The notes: generated by a model not told the origin, from the sequence alone. 64,000 bases of DNA from Dryocola clanedunensis subsp. sulfonylureivorans (GCF_016756775.1 NZ_JAERMU010000003.1:186001-250000); one strand, 5' to 3'; numbered from the stretch's first letter, positions 1-8,267 are shown. Numbers and translations are program-made.

Positions 1-986
1 CAGCCCCCGCAGAGAATAATATACGTCCAGAAGCGGCAGCGTACGGCGCGAATATCGCAGCAGCAAATACGCTGTTTTCTACCTCGCTGCATGACCGGAT
101 GGGTGAAACTCATTATGTAGATGCTCTTGGGCAGGATCAGGTAACGAGTCTCTGGATGCGTAATGCGGGTGGACATAACCGTGCTACAGACAGTAGCGGT
201 CAGAATAAAACGCAGTCGAATCGTTACGTTATTCAGATTGGTGGCGATCTGGCCTCTCTGAGCACAGACGGGGCTAATCGGTTTCACCTGGGAGTCATGG
301 GTGGATATGCCAATCAACACGGCAATACCCGTAATCAACATACAGGATACAGTGCCGATAGCAGCATCGATGGCTACAGCGCCGGCTTTTATGCCACCTG
401 GTTTCAGGATAATGTTGAGAAAACAGGTGCCTATGTTGACAGCTGGATACTGTACAACTGGTTTGATAACAGCGTCAGTGGGCAGGACAACCTGACCGAG
501 AATTATCAATCCAAAGGCATCACTTCTTCGGTTGAGACGGGTTATACCCTGAAACTGACACAGTTAAGCGCACGCAGTAGCTGGTATATTCAGCCTCAGG
601 CACAGCTCACATACATGGGGGTCAGGGCAGATGACCACCGCGAAAGCAACGGGACGAAAGTGATTTCCGAGGGGGATGGCAATATTCAGAGCCGCCTTGG
701 CGTACGTACTTTTCTGAAAGGGCATCATGCTCTCGATGACGGAAAAGGGCGCACCTTTGAGCCTTTCGTTGAAGCGAACTGGCTGCACAACACCCGCAAC
801 TTTGGCGCATCGCTGGATGAGGTGCGAATCGATCGGTCCGGGACGCGTAACATTGGTGAACTCAAAACCGGAGTGGAAGCCAGGGTCAATAATACGGTTA
901 ATATGTGGGCCAGTATCAGCCAGCAGATGGGAGATAAAGGATACAGCGATACGCTTGGTGTCCTGGGTGTGAAAGCTAACTTCTGA
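1..986 (+). CDS. Autotransporter, C-terminal part (5' end outside window)
   Basis: The reading frame is open from base 3 to the stop at 984-986 (about 327 residues), so the gene begins before the window. The visible part is the outer-membrane beta-barrel of a type V (classical) autotransporter. It has alternating aromatic/polar strands, barrel phrases such as GFYATWFQ, VDSWILYNWF and SRLGVRTFLKG, and a last strand GVLGVKANF ending in the C-terminal Phe needed for BAM recognition. The barrel would insert in the outer membrane and export an N-terminal passenger that is not visible here. A strong terminator follows 23 bases after the stop. It is the first of two autotransporter genes flanking dif, and they point toward each other. 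The family call is secure; the passenger function cannot be judged. Confidence 0.93.
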   Translation, partial: APAENNIRPEAAAYGANIAAANTLFSTSLHDRMGETHYVDALGQDQVTSLWMRNAGGHNRATDSSGQNKTQSNRYVIQIGGDLASLSTDGANRFHLGVMGGYANQHGNTRNQHTGYSADSSIDGYSAGFYATWFQDNVEKTGAYVDSWILYNWFDNSVSGQDNLTENYQSKGITSSVETGYTLKLTQLSARSSWYIQPQAQLTYMGVRADDHRESNGTKVISEGDGNIQSRLGVRTFLKGHHALDDGKGRTFEPFVEANWLHNTRNFGASLDEVRIDRSGTRNIGELKTGVEARVNNTVNMWASISQQMGDKGYSDTLGVLGVKANF

Positions 987-1008
987 TGTTCCTGTTTGCT
1001 TAACAATG

Positions 1009-1037
1009 CCGCAGGTTCAGACTTGCGGTTTTTTTTT
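1009..1037 (+). terminator. Rho-independent terminator after the autotransporter
   Basis: CCGCA (1009-1013) pairs with TGCGG (1024-1028), extended by one G-T pair, and is followed by nine T residues. It ends the transcript of the gene stopping at 986. Confidence 0.85.
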
Positions 1038-1054
1038 GCATGTTTCTGACGCCG

Positions 1055-1219
1055 TTACTTACCGTTACCGGCGGGAAAACTCAAGGGGACACAAAGCGCT
1101 CCCTTGAGAATAGTTATTTTTTGACGGGGTAATTGGCGGTCAGCGATTTTCACCATCATTGAACAACATTCATCCTGCAAATGTTTGACGTGATTTTCCA
1201 GAACATCATGCTGAGCCAT
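1055..1219 (-). CDS. Possible small protein, 54 aa, unrecognised
   Basis: An ATG at 1219 on the minus strand has a plausible Shine-Dalgarno (AAGGA, 5 bases upstream) and opens 54 codons. The N-terminal half (MAQHDVLENHVKHLQDEC) looks helical and protein-like. The C-terminal part overlaps an 8-bp inverted repeat (1080-1087 with 1101-1108), so the natural end may have been lost by rearrangement. I do not recognise a family. It lies in the debris between dif and the upstream autotransporter and could be a remnant. Confidence 0.25.
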   Translation of the reverse strand: MAQHDVLENHVKHLQDECCSMMVKIADRQLPRQKITILKGALCVPLSFPAGNGK

Positions 1220-1238
1220 TGCAGTCCTTATTTCTTGA

Positions 1239-1391
1239 CAGTCGTCTGTACCGAAAGCGTGGCAGGAATTTGATGACGAAGGGCGCATGAAACCCTCAGA
1301 CTGGTATGACAGGATGTTTCTTCCGAAATCATTCCAGTTATTGTTGCAGAGATCGCCTGATCGACCATCAATCTGGACAAAGGATTGCTGA
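1239..1391 (+). pseudogene. ArsH-like flavoprotein C-terminal scar
   Basis: A stop-to-stop frame on the plus strand reads QSSVPKAWQEFDDEGRMKPS followed by DWYDRM. This resembles the conserved C-terminal block of ArsH (NADPH-dependent FMN reductase of arsenic resistance operons), which has a Q-E-F-D-x-x-G-R-M-K-P-S-x-Y-Y-D-R signature. Similarity stops abruptly after YDRM, where an unrelated tail runs to the stop at 1389. There is no start codon and no upstream ArsH sequence, so this is a broken fragment. It suggests an ars operon or island once stood next to dif. The family assignment is from memory of the motif. Confidence 0.5.
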
Positions 1392-1411
1392 ATTCTACCT
1401 TATCTTACTTT

Positions 1412-1439
1412 GGTGCGCATAATGTATATTATGTTAAAT
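1412..1439 (+). other. dif: dif chromosome dimer resolution site
   Basis: These 28 bases read as the E. coli dif site: XerC half GGTGCGCATAA (1412-1422), 6-base centre TGTATA (1423-1428) and XerD half TTATGTTAAAT (1429-1439). To my recollection it is identical at every position. XerC and XerD recombine chromosome dimers here during division, with XerD activated by FtsK. The site lies between two autotransporter genes in non-coding debris, as expected for the dif neighbourhood, which collects insertions and deletions. KOPS and matS sites to its right support the assignment. Confidence 0.95.
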
Positions 1440-1537
1440 CGCATACAGTGATAACTAAGTTCATAAGACTCTCCCACTAGCTGATAAATCAATACAGTTC
1501 AAACGGCCGAAGCGACACCGATACGTTCAGCTTGATC

Positions 1538-1564
1538 GTGGGTTCAAACCCAACAGTGCCACCA
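1538..1564 (+). other. tRNA 3'-end-like sequence (possible old attachment site)
   Basis: GTGGG-TTCAAAC-CCAAC (1538-1554) resembles a T-arm with a 7-base loop and one mismatched pair, and is followed by AGTGCCACCA, like an acceptor end with CCA. No D-arm, anticodon arm or 5' acceptor strand is visible upstream, and the acceptor count is one base short. It is therefore not a tRNA gene. Such tRNA-tail sequences are often left by integrative elements. Confidence 0.3.
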
Positions 1565-1572
1565 AATAAAAC

Positions 1573-1605
1573 AAGGGCTTAGATAAAAAGTATCTAAGCC
1601 CTTTC
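1573..1605 (-). terminator. Strong hairpin terminator
   Basis: A perfect 13-bp stem (1573-1585 with 1591-1603) closes a 5-base loop. On the minus strand it is followed by TTGTTTTATTT, so it suits the minus-strand autotransporter ending at 1704. It could also act on the plus strand. Confidence 0.75.
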
Positions 1606-1673
1606 TGATTCATCTACACTACGGACACTTTTCTTACAGCGGACAACAACTCTCCATACTTTTGAGTTGCCTT

Positions 1674-1681
1674 CCCTACCC
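1674..1681 (-). other. KOPS (GGGTAGGG) pointing to dif
   Basis: The plus strand reads CCCTACCC, so the FtsK-orienting octamer GGGNAGGG is on the minus strand and points to lower coordinates, toward dif 235 bases away. Confidence 0.6.
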
Positions 1682-1703
1682 ACGAGGTAAGGAAGGAACC
1701 GGC

Positions 1704-4640
1704 TCAGAAGTTATAATTTAAACCGGCTTGTACGCTGACGCTGTTGTCGACATCACCCATTCCGGCATAAATGCCACTGGTGAAATGCAGATTTTTTGTA
1801 ATGGCCGCATTTATCCCTGCTCCAACAATCCCCATTTTCTGGTTATGGCCAGAATTTTCCCGGTAATCTGCTGCCTGAATAGCTGAGTTATCGCTAAATT
1901 CGGTAATGTATCGCGCATCAATCCACGGCATGAGATCCAGTTTAGCGGTCTTGATATTACCGGTAATTCGTAAGCCCCCTCCAGTGTGCCAAGAAGAAAC
2001 CTGATTTTTTCCAAAGCTAATTTGAGCATCAGAAAATTCGTCACTGTCGACTTTATTCCAGCCTAAAACGGCATAAGGTTGGATCAAGACATTAGGACTG
2101 GCTTTAATATTGACCCCGGTCCGGGTTTCAATGTCGTACATATCGCCATCGTAGGAACCGTTCAACGCTTCCTGCATGCCCGTGGTGGAACTCTGAACAT
2201 TATTGGCAGACATGGAGTAGCGAATATCGCCGAGGCTGAAACTTCCATCAACAAACATACCCCAACGATTATCGTGCAGATGTTGCTGCCAACCGCCATA
2301 CAGGCTGTAGAAATTACCGTATACGGTATTGTTGAAGTTGCCGTTAGCATCACTATTGTTGACGCGGTTGCGTGTATACGCCAGCGCAATACCACCTGTA
2401 AGGCTGTCTCCGTTGGTCAGTTTTTTACTCCAGTCCACCCCACCCTGCATGCCCTGCAAATTGCTGTGATAATCGACATCATCGGTGTAATCACCGTTTT
2501 GATAGAGGTAATCCCCCCATAAATGCGCCCCTTCGCTAATCCCGTTCATCAGGAAGCTACTGTGCAAATTGTCCATGCGATTGGCAATATCAGCGACCAC
2601 GGCTAGTCCGGACTGTTTTGCACCGTCTAATCCGGCAATGGCACCTTTAACATCATTGGCTAAACCTGAATGCGTTTGCGTAATCATGATCTCACTGCCG
2701 GATAGTCCGTTATTCATTGGAACCGACGAGGCGGTGACATCATAGTTCCAGGCCCCGGAACGCGCAGCGACATCGTGTTTGCCATTGGCAAACTGGTAAT
2801 TAATCGTTCCCTGGCTGACATCATCAAACGAAGCAATGATTGATTGCCCTTCCTGAGACGTTTTTGCCATCTGATTAATCGTCAGCGAGTTCACACCTGT
2901 CACTGCGCCTGTCACCAGAACTGAACTGTCCGTGCTCATATTTATCGTTGCATCAGACATAGTTTGGCCAACCAGCATCGATTTGCTCGTCAGATTATAA
3001 ACAGTACTGCCATTTATCTCGGGGGTGGTTATTGCATTATCCTGGGTGGCATAAACCGCGTTCACATTTGTTAATTGCCCATTGAATGCGCTGCTACTGT
3101 CCATAACCATGGCGTTGCTGCCAGCACCGCCATCAATGTTCCCGTTCACCGAAGATCCACTCACAACGACAATACTGTCATTACCCGAACCCGTTTTCAC
3201 ATCCCCCGCCACCGTGGTTGCATCGCTGATAATAATGGAGGAATTTCCCGAACTGGCAGAGGTATCAATATTGCCGCTCATCTGGCTATTGGTGAGCATA
3301 ATTTGTGCATTACCCGTACCTGACAATGTAACATCGCCAGCGACCTGACTATTACTCTGCACTGTCAAATCGGTATTACCACTCCCGGCAGCGATAGCAA
3401 GCCCGCCTTCAACAGAACTATTGTCCAGTACGACATTCACCTGGCCGCTACTGTTTGAGACATTCACATCTCCCTGAACGGTACTTGCAGAAAGCGAGAG
3501 CTGAGTGAGCGGCTGGGTGGTGGTGGCTCCTGCCACACTATTCAAAACTGCTGGGCTATTTGTATTATTGAGGACCAAATCCCCCTCAATCACCGTATCA
3601 TCGGCAAGGGAGGCTTCCATCTTTCCGTTTTGGCTTTGTAGGTTCACATTCCCATTGACGGTGCTCTTCACTGCAGCGAATTCTGTATCTCCCGTCTTAT
3701 TTTCCATGATGACATTGCCATTTACAGTGGAGCCTTGCATATTGATCTGGTTGGTACCTGTCTCATTCTGTAGCGCGATATCCCCGGTAACGGTGGATTG
3801 ATTCATGGTAAGTTGGTTATTCGTCGTTCCTATAAGCGCAATACCTATATCGTCAAGTTGACTCAAATTCTGCGGTATGGGCTTACCTGTAGTCTGACTA
3901 ATCTGTTGAGCGATAAGATCAATATTACCGGCAACTTCACTTTGTGAGGCATCCAGTGTGGCATTATTTAATGAAACGATATTATCCGATTTCAGGCTCA
4001 CTGAATAAATGCCACCGTGTTCGAGAGAACTCTTATCCATGCTAATGGTTTGCGTGGCCGCACCACCGGTAATAATACTCCCATGTAATTGGCTGTTATT
4101 CTTAACACTTACGCTGTGAACGCCATTATCTAATGGATCGATATAAATAGCAGCGCCCATCATATAGGCTTTATCACCCACCGATTTGTTGTACTGAACG
4201 TTATCCTGCTCCCCATTCAGGTTAGCATTATCAATGACGATATTGGTATTAGTCGTACGGCCTGTGGCTCCCACTTCAATCATGTCCGCGGTAGCCCCCT
4301 TTTCTAACGTAATATTTGCAGTGCCTGTATAGCTCGCCTGAATATACTTACCAGACATGTCAGTTCCTGAAACTGTTAGCGACTGGACATCATCCTGTTT
4401 ACGCTTATTCATATAAACGTTTGCATTTGATGAAGGGTCATTGATGAATGCAGTTCCGGTGCTGTCAATAAAATACAGATCTTTATTCTGATATGGCGTG
4501 ACACCACAAGTCGTGGTGGGTGACGACCCACATGCTGCTGCTTGCACCCCGGCGCTGACACTAGATGAAAAAATAAGGATGGGAGAAATGCTTGCCAAAA
4601 TACATTTGGCAATTGGCGAAAGATTTTCTTTGAATAACAT
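1704..4640 (-). CDS. Autotransporter with repetitive beta-helix passenger, 978 aa
   Basis: A signal peptide (about 1-34, hydrophobic core ILASISPILIFSSSVSA) is followed by a passenger up to about residue 690. This consists of short Asn/Ser/Thr/Val-rich rungs such as STVNGNV, SQVAGDVTL and SSVNGNIDGG, recurring every 20-25 residues as in a right-handed beta-helix. The last 280 residues or so (from around GAHLWGDYLYQNGDYTDDVD) are an autotransporter beta-barrel ending in GLNYNF with C-terminal Phe. The protein should present an adhesin-like stalk on the cell surface. It has few cysteines and no protease or esterase motif that I can see. A terminator lies at 1573-1605 and a 360-base AT-rich region upstream separates it from the divergent gene at 5003. 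Its base composition is more AT-rich than later genes, consistent with an acquired dif-proximal gene. Confidence 0.93.
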   Translation of the reverse strand: MLFKENLSPIAKCILASISPILIFSSSVSAGVQAAACGSSPTTTCGVTPYQNKDLYFIDSTGTAFINDPSSNANVYMNKRKQDDVQSLTVSGTDMSGKYIQASYTGTANITLEKGATADMIEVGATGRTTNTNIVIDNANLNGEQDNVQYNKSVGDKAYMMGAAIYIDPLDNGVHSVSVKNNSQLHGSIITGGAATQTISMDKSSLEHGGIYSVSLKSDNIVSLNNATLDASQSEVAGNIDLIAQQISQTTGKPIPQNLSQLDDIGIALIGTTNNQLTMNQSTVTGDIALQNETGTNQINMQGSTVNGNVIMENKTGDTEFAAVKSTVNGNVNLQSQNGKMEASLADDTVIEGDLVLNNTNSPAVLNSVAGATTTQPLTQLSLSASTVQGDVNVSNSSGQVNVVLDNSSVEGGLAIAAGSGNTDLTVQSNSQVAGDVTLSGTGNAQIMLTNSQMSGNIDTSASSGNSSIIISDATTVAGDVKTGSGNDSIVVVSGSSVNGNIDGGAGSNAMVMDSSSAFNGQLTNVNAVYATQDNAITTPEINGSTVYNLTSKSMLVGQTMSDATINMSTDSSVLVTGAVTGVNSLTINQMAKTSQEGQSIIASFDDVSQGTINYQFANGKHDVAARSGAWNYDVTASSVPMNNGLSGSEIMITQTHSGLANDVKGAIAGLDGAKQSGLAVVADIANRMDNLHSSFLMNGISEGAHLWGDYLYQNGDYTDDVDYHSNLQGMQGGVDWSKKLTNGDSLTGGIALAYTRNRVNNSDANGNFNNTVYGNFYSLYGGWQQHLHDNRWGMFVDGSFSLGDIRYSMSANNVQSSTTGMQEALNGSYDGDMYDIETRTGVNIKASPNVLIQPYAVLGWNKVDSDEFSDAQISFGKNQVSSWHTGGGLRITGNIKTAKLDLMPWIDARYITEFSDNSAIQAADYRENSGHNQKMGIVGAGINAAITKNLHFTSGIYAGMGDVDNSVSVQAGLNYNF

Positions 4641-4949
4641 GCGAAGGTTTTCCTTACCAGCTTAACAGTAATTTGAAAATACAGGCCGCAAAATATCACT
4701 AAAATTAGCGATATTAATGACGGGAATAGTTAAGATCTGCGATAAAATCATATATCACAGAAAATTAATGACGTGACTGAAATTCAGATTTAATAAAACA
4801 ACCTTAGGTCTCAGTTAATACACGAACAATAACGTGACTAGTCCTGACATTATTAGCTATTCGTGCCATTCCTTATCTTTAACAATCAAGAGCTGACGAG
4901 ACTGAACAGGTAACGCATTGATATTAAATATGAAAAATATTTGAAACGC
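4641..4949. promoter_or_regulatory. AT-rich intergenic region between divergent genes
   Basis: About 300 AT-rich bases hold the promoters of the minus-strand autotransporter and the divergent plus-strand gene at 5003. I see no protein-coding frame and no recognisable operator besides the hairpin at 4950. Confidence 0.4.
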
Positions 4950-4982
4950 AGGGAGTCTCAATATATAATATTGGGACTCCCT
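4950..4982. promoter_or_regulatory. 15-bp inverted repeat just upstream of gene 5003
   Basis: AGGGAGTCTCAATAT (4950-4964) faces ATATTGGGACTCCCT (4968-4982) across three bases, with one G-T mismatch in 15. It ends 20 bases before the start codon of the recombinase-like gene and could be its operator, or a hairpin in its leader. Confidence 0.5.
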
Positions 4983-5002
4983 GAAAATCATAATGCCACC
5001 CT

Positions 5003-5590
5003 ATGAAAAAAATATTTGTTTACTTACCTGTTGATGAAGAATACGCAGAATCGAAATCTGCTTTAGTAGCTGCGACCCAGCAGTTGGATGCTGGTATGAC
5101 GCACTTTTTTGAGGAAAAAGAGGATGATCTTGCTGTGTTAAAACAGATACTTACAACAGCAAATTCTGGTGATGTGCTCGTCGTCGCGAAACTCATTGTT
5201 TTGGCAAGAATGCCGGAAGAGGAGTGGATAAATCTTTGTAAAACCGCAGAGAAAGGAATGAACGTTGTTGCTTTAAACCTAAATTCGACATTACAGGGGT
5301 TGCATATTTCCAATGAGAGTGAGCGCATAGCAAGCCGCGCATCCACGGCAACCTTGTTAGAGTTGACCGGGAAAGCCATTAAATATGTACAGACAAACCC
5401 TCTGTTTGCACAGAAAAAAACCCCAACGGGGAGTCTTGCTGGCAGGCCTGTTGATAAGGATTTGCATCATCGCATCTCCTTACGGTTATTAGCGGGGGAA
5501 AGTTACAGTAAGATTCAAAAAATGGAAAACTGTGGCAGATCAACCATTTCACGAGTAAAAAACTCTATGACGGTTGTTAAAGAAGAATAA
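5003..5590 (+). CDS. Serine-recombinase-like DNA-binding protein lacking the active site, 195 aa
   Basis: The N-terminal domain (1-130) follows the resolvase/invertase fold: MKKIFVYLPVD aligns with the family start M-x-I-x-Y-x-R-V-S, and GDVLVVAKLIVLAR with GDxLVVxKLDRLGR. The C-terminal part (about 145-190) is the matching helix-turn-helix, with GRPVDKDLH and GRSTISRVKNSM. The catalytic Ser is Asp here, the Arg two residues before it is Pro, and the first Arg of the DRLGR block is Val. The E-R-x3-E-R stretch at the start of helix E is also missing. The protein should therefore bind DNA but not cut it. Its position, divergent from an autotransporter gene with a long inverted repeat at its own promoter, suggests a regulator derived from a recombinase. 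Confidence 0.75.
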   Translation: MKKIFVYLPVDEEYAESKSALVAATQQLDAGMTHFFEEKEDDLAVLKQILTTANSGDVLVVAKLIVLARMPEEEWINLCKTAEKGMNVVALNLNSTLQGLHISNESERIASRASTATLLELTGKAIKYVQTNPLFAQKKTPTGSLAGRPVDKDLHHRISLRLLAGESYSKIQKMENCGRSTISRVKNSMTVVKEE

Positions 5591-5664
5591 CTACAATTTA
5601 CTCCCCGAAAACTACCTTTATTCTAACTTCGGATAGAACGCCGCTTTTGCCGCATCTATTTGCT

Positions 5665-5955
5665 TCATCGAAGATTACACATACCAGTGATCAGCCTGTA
5701 GGTCCGGACGACGGGCCAACAGCTGATAGTTAAGCGAGGATGGTATCTTCGATAAAATGTTAGACGATAGTCAGTCCGGCGAGTCCAAAACAGATGCTCC
5801 ATCGGGCTAGCGACTAGTTTGTAGCCCAATGCATGGCCTAAATTAACAATCGTTTTGATAATGGCCACATCAACCTGGTCATGTGGCAAACCAGAGATAA
5901 AGGCGCGGTCAATCTTCAGACTATTAACCGGCAGGTTTTTAGGATGATTATTCAT
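5665..5955 (-). pseudogene. EAL phosphodiesterase fragment
   Basis: Residues 9-50 of this minus-strand frame (LPVNSLKIDRAFISGLPHD, then IIKTIVNLGHALGYKLVA) are the conserved KIDRxF/GLxxD and xxxIVxLAHALGxxVVA blocks of EAL-domain c-di-GMP phosphodiesterases. The usual continuation (EGVET and the C-terminal barrel strands) is replaced by unrelated sequence, and the EAL motif half is absent upstream. It is a dead fragment. Confidence 0.7.
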
Positions 5956-6001
5956 TTGTCATTGATAAACTGATTTACATTTTCATTTCAGCATGATGAA
6001 T

Positions 6002-6030
6002 AAAGGAACGCCCTTTTTGGGCGTTCCTTT
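6002..6030 (-). terminator. Terminator of the 7851-6111 transcript
   Basis: A perfect 12-bp stem (6002-6013 with 6019-6030) closes a 5-base loop. It lies 80 bases past the stop of the minus-strand gene at 6111. Confidence 0.75.
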
Positions 6031-6110
6031 CCCGGCGTCGTATCGTTCGTTGACAACGTACTGCGCTTCACTTCATGCTGAGAAGAGTAAAGCTCAATCA
6101 GATCAGTTCA

Positions 6111-7001
6111 TCACGTCCGCTGTGGCAATTGTTTGTGGCATATTTTTGTATAAGGCGTGAGAAACAATACCAGTGCTCCAAGCAGCAATAACTCATCCTT
6201 GATAAGAAATTGTCCGGTACGGCCAATAAACGGAAAACCGAAGCCTGATTGCCAGCCAGGTAAGCTGAACAAAAAAGAGTTGGTTAACAAGTAAGTGCAA
6301 ATCGCAGCAAGGAAACCCAGGCGTGCAATATTCTGATGCCATGGCCAGAAAAGCATCAGCGCCGCCGTGCCGAGCTCTGTCACTCCGATAACAATTGATG
6401 CCTGTTGGATCGTGCAGAAGTCATAAAGCCAGGAGAAGAACGGGCTCGTTTTCATCAGATGGCTGATGCCCGTCGCTTCCACCATCGTAAACTTCATGCC
6501 CCCAATCCAGATAAGCACCAGTAGTTGCCCTAACCACAGACCGATCACAGCAGCTCGATATAGACGCTCACGATGCTGGAAGGCAAAAATCCCCAGCCCT
6601 AACGCGGCAATACCTAAATGTTTTAACAGTGTTTGCCCACCCCCAATCACCGGGAAGCCGGAATACACATCGGTATGCTGGTACATAGGTTTGCCGATGA
6701 GCAACAATAACCCGAAAAACCAGAATATCGCTGCCGCCAGCCCGGCATAGCGGCGGATCGTTACCTGTGGGAACAGCAGCAATAAACCAATCACCACCTC
6801 AACTGTACCAACAATGATACTCACGGTGCTGGCCATAGAGGCTGCAGGCAGCCAGGCATACTGCACCAGTAAAGCCGCCATCGAGTCGGCCATAAATGGC
6901 AAGAACCGCATCAGGCCAAACCAAATCATGACGATGCCCAGCAAAACAGAAATGAGGCGCCAGAGATATCTTCCCGCGGAATAAACTTCATTTTCGTTCA
7001 T
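6111..7001 (-). CDS. DUF417 (YkgB/RclC-like) membrane protein, 296 aa, tandem halves
   Basis: This is a polytopic inner-membrane protein with about eight hydrophobic segments. Residues about 160-290 match RclC/YkgB well: GGMKFTMVEATGISHLMKTSP, then a VIGVTELGTAALML segment, SGFGFPFIGRTGQFLIKDELLLLGA. The first half (GLMRFLPFMADSMAALLVQ, VGTVEVVIGLLLLF, FPVIGGGQTLLKHLGIAALG) is a divergent copy of the same layout. E. coli RclC is about 197 residues, so this looks like an internal duplication. RclC belongs to the reactive-chlorine response; a role here is inference only. It lies 103 bases downstream of an SDR gene and probably shares its transcript. Confidence 0.8.
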   Translation of the reverse strand: MNENEVYSAGRYLWRLISVLLGIVMIWFGLMRFLPFMADSMAALLVQYAWLPAASMASTVSIIVGTVEVVIGLLLLFPQVTIRRYAGLAAAIFWFFGLLLLIGKPMYQHTDVYSGFPVIGGGQTLLKHLGIAALGLGIFAFQHRERLYRAAVIGLWLGQLLVLIWIGGMKFTMVEATGISHLMKTSPFFSWLYDFCTIQQASIVIGVTELGTAALMLFWPWHQNIARLGFLAAICTYLLTNSFLFSLPGWQSGFGFPFIGRTGQFLIKDELLLLGALVLFLTPYTKICHKQLPQRT

Positions 7002-7104
7002 AGAATATCCTTATTTAATGGGCAGCCGGGAGCTCGTTCATACTGCGATAGTTAAAAAAGCTTAGCGTTGATATTTTTAGGCTCCCTGACTGCTATAACC
7101 ACAT

Positions 7105-7851
7105 TTAGCCAGCAGCGTAACCACCATCAACCGTTATTATCTGCCCGACAATAGATTTAGCCGCATCAGAAGCCAGAAACAGAGCTGTTCCTGCGATTTC
7201 TTCCGTCGTGACTATTCGCCCACTAGGTAGTTTGCTGAGAAACTCTTTTTTTGCCATTTCATCGTGGCCAACAAATCGATCGAACATCTCTGTTGCAACA
7301 GGTCCAGGTGCAATAGCATTAACCCGTACACCTGAGCCAGCAACTTCCAGCGCGGCTGAACGGGTTAAACCATTGACAGCATGTTTGCTGGCAGCATAAA
7401 TACTGCCGCCAGGCATACCTACCAGTCCCGCGACCGATGAAAAATTAATAAAGCTCCCTGCCCCTTGCTGCAGCATAACGGGCAGGAAATGTTTCATAAC
7501 TAATTGTGTCCCAAGGACATTCGTATTGAACACAGTGTGGAAGTCTTCGACAGTGGTATTTTCAATGAGGGAGGGTTTGCCTTCGGTCCCGGCAACATTC
7601 AGAACGGCATCGATATTACCCGAAATTTTTGTCGCCTCATTAACCAGTTCGGACACCTGCTCTTCTATGGCTATATCGGCCTTGATAAAGTAAATATCAG
7701 TATGAATGGAATGAAACTCATTTAATAATTTCGCGCCATTTTCTGGATTACGGCCTGAGAAAATAACTCTGTACCCTTCCCTTGCAAAACACCTGACACA
7801 CTCAGTGCCAATTCCTGATAAAGCACCTGTAATAACAACCGTTCTTGTCAT
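7105..7851 (-). CDS. Short-chain dehydrogenase/reductase, 248 aa
   Basis: This is a classical SDR of standard length. It has a cofactor-binding TGALSGIG motif (residues 8-15), NVAG (about 86-89), catalytic Ser in INFSSVAG, the YAASK Tyr-Lys pair (about 153-157) and the C-terminal GQIITVDGGYAAG. SGRN after beta-2 favours NADP(H). The substrate cannot be read from the sequence. It is the first gene of a probable two-gene unit with the YkgB-like protein; co-occurrence of SDRs with YkgB-type proteins hints at redox or electrophile stress, which is inference. The start at 7851 has a GGAG about 8 bases upstream. Confidence 0.88.
   Translation of the reverse strand: MTRTVVITGALSGIGTECVRCFAREGYRVIFSGRNPENGAKLLNEFHSIHTDIYFIKADIAIEEQVSELVNEATKISGNIDAVLNVAGTEGKPSLIENTTVEDFHTVFNTNVLGTQLVMKHFLPVMLQQGAGSFINFSSVAGLVGMPGGSIYAASKHAVNGLTRSAALEVAGSGVRVNAIAPGPVATEMFDRFVGHDEMAKKEFLSKLPSGRIVTTEEIAGTALFLASDAAKSIVGQIITVDGGYAAG
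7456..7463 (-). other. KOPS (GGGCAGGG) pointing to dif
   Basis: The plus strand reads CCCTGCCC inside the SDR gene, so the octamer points toward dif. Confidence 0.5.
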
Positions 7852-8267
7852 GTTTTAACTCCGGCTTTGTTAGTTCGACTTAATGCAGAATCTACAATAT
7901 CCTACAGTTTAATTTCACATTAAACCTTCCGGCGCCTCAAAACAACGGTAAAAATAATATCTAAAATATTGAATTGTATTTTTTGAATAATTGAATTGGT
8001 CATGACTAACTAGCCATATTGAAGGGGTTTATTGATGACCCTGGCTGATAATAGTTTCAGCTACATCTTTGAAATTTTATTGGGTGAATGATGAGCGTTT
8101 CATTATGAAGCTTGAGATTCGTTATTCAGTCAGGCTTTGATGCCCATGCGCGACAACCCGATTGCTTCTTGCTGGTCAATCGTACCGCACGACTTATGCC
8201 GAGGCTGATGTGCCGCGCGCGGTGCATTTCTAATTTCTGAACGTTGACACTATCCCCGCAACCATTC
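7852..8267. other. Intergenic region, nothing recognised
   Basis: 416 bases separate the SDR start from the end of the GntR gene. The first 150 are AT-rich and must hold the SDR promoter. The part near 8130-8230 is GC-richer and looks like decayed coding sequence, but I could not identify it on either strand. Confidence 0.35.

Noticed and set aside
1501..1564. A tRNA gene
   Set aside because: Only a T-arm and CCA-like tail are visible; no cloverleaf can be formed and the acceptor is one base short.
8130..8230. A minus-strand tail resembling the end of a protein
   Set aside because: About 30 codons, no start and no family I could name, so not listed as a pseudogene.
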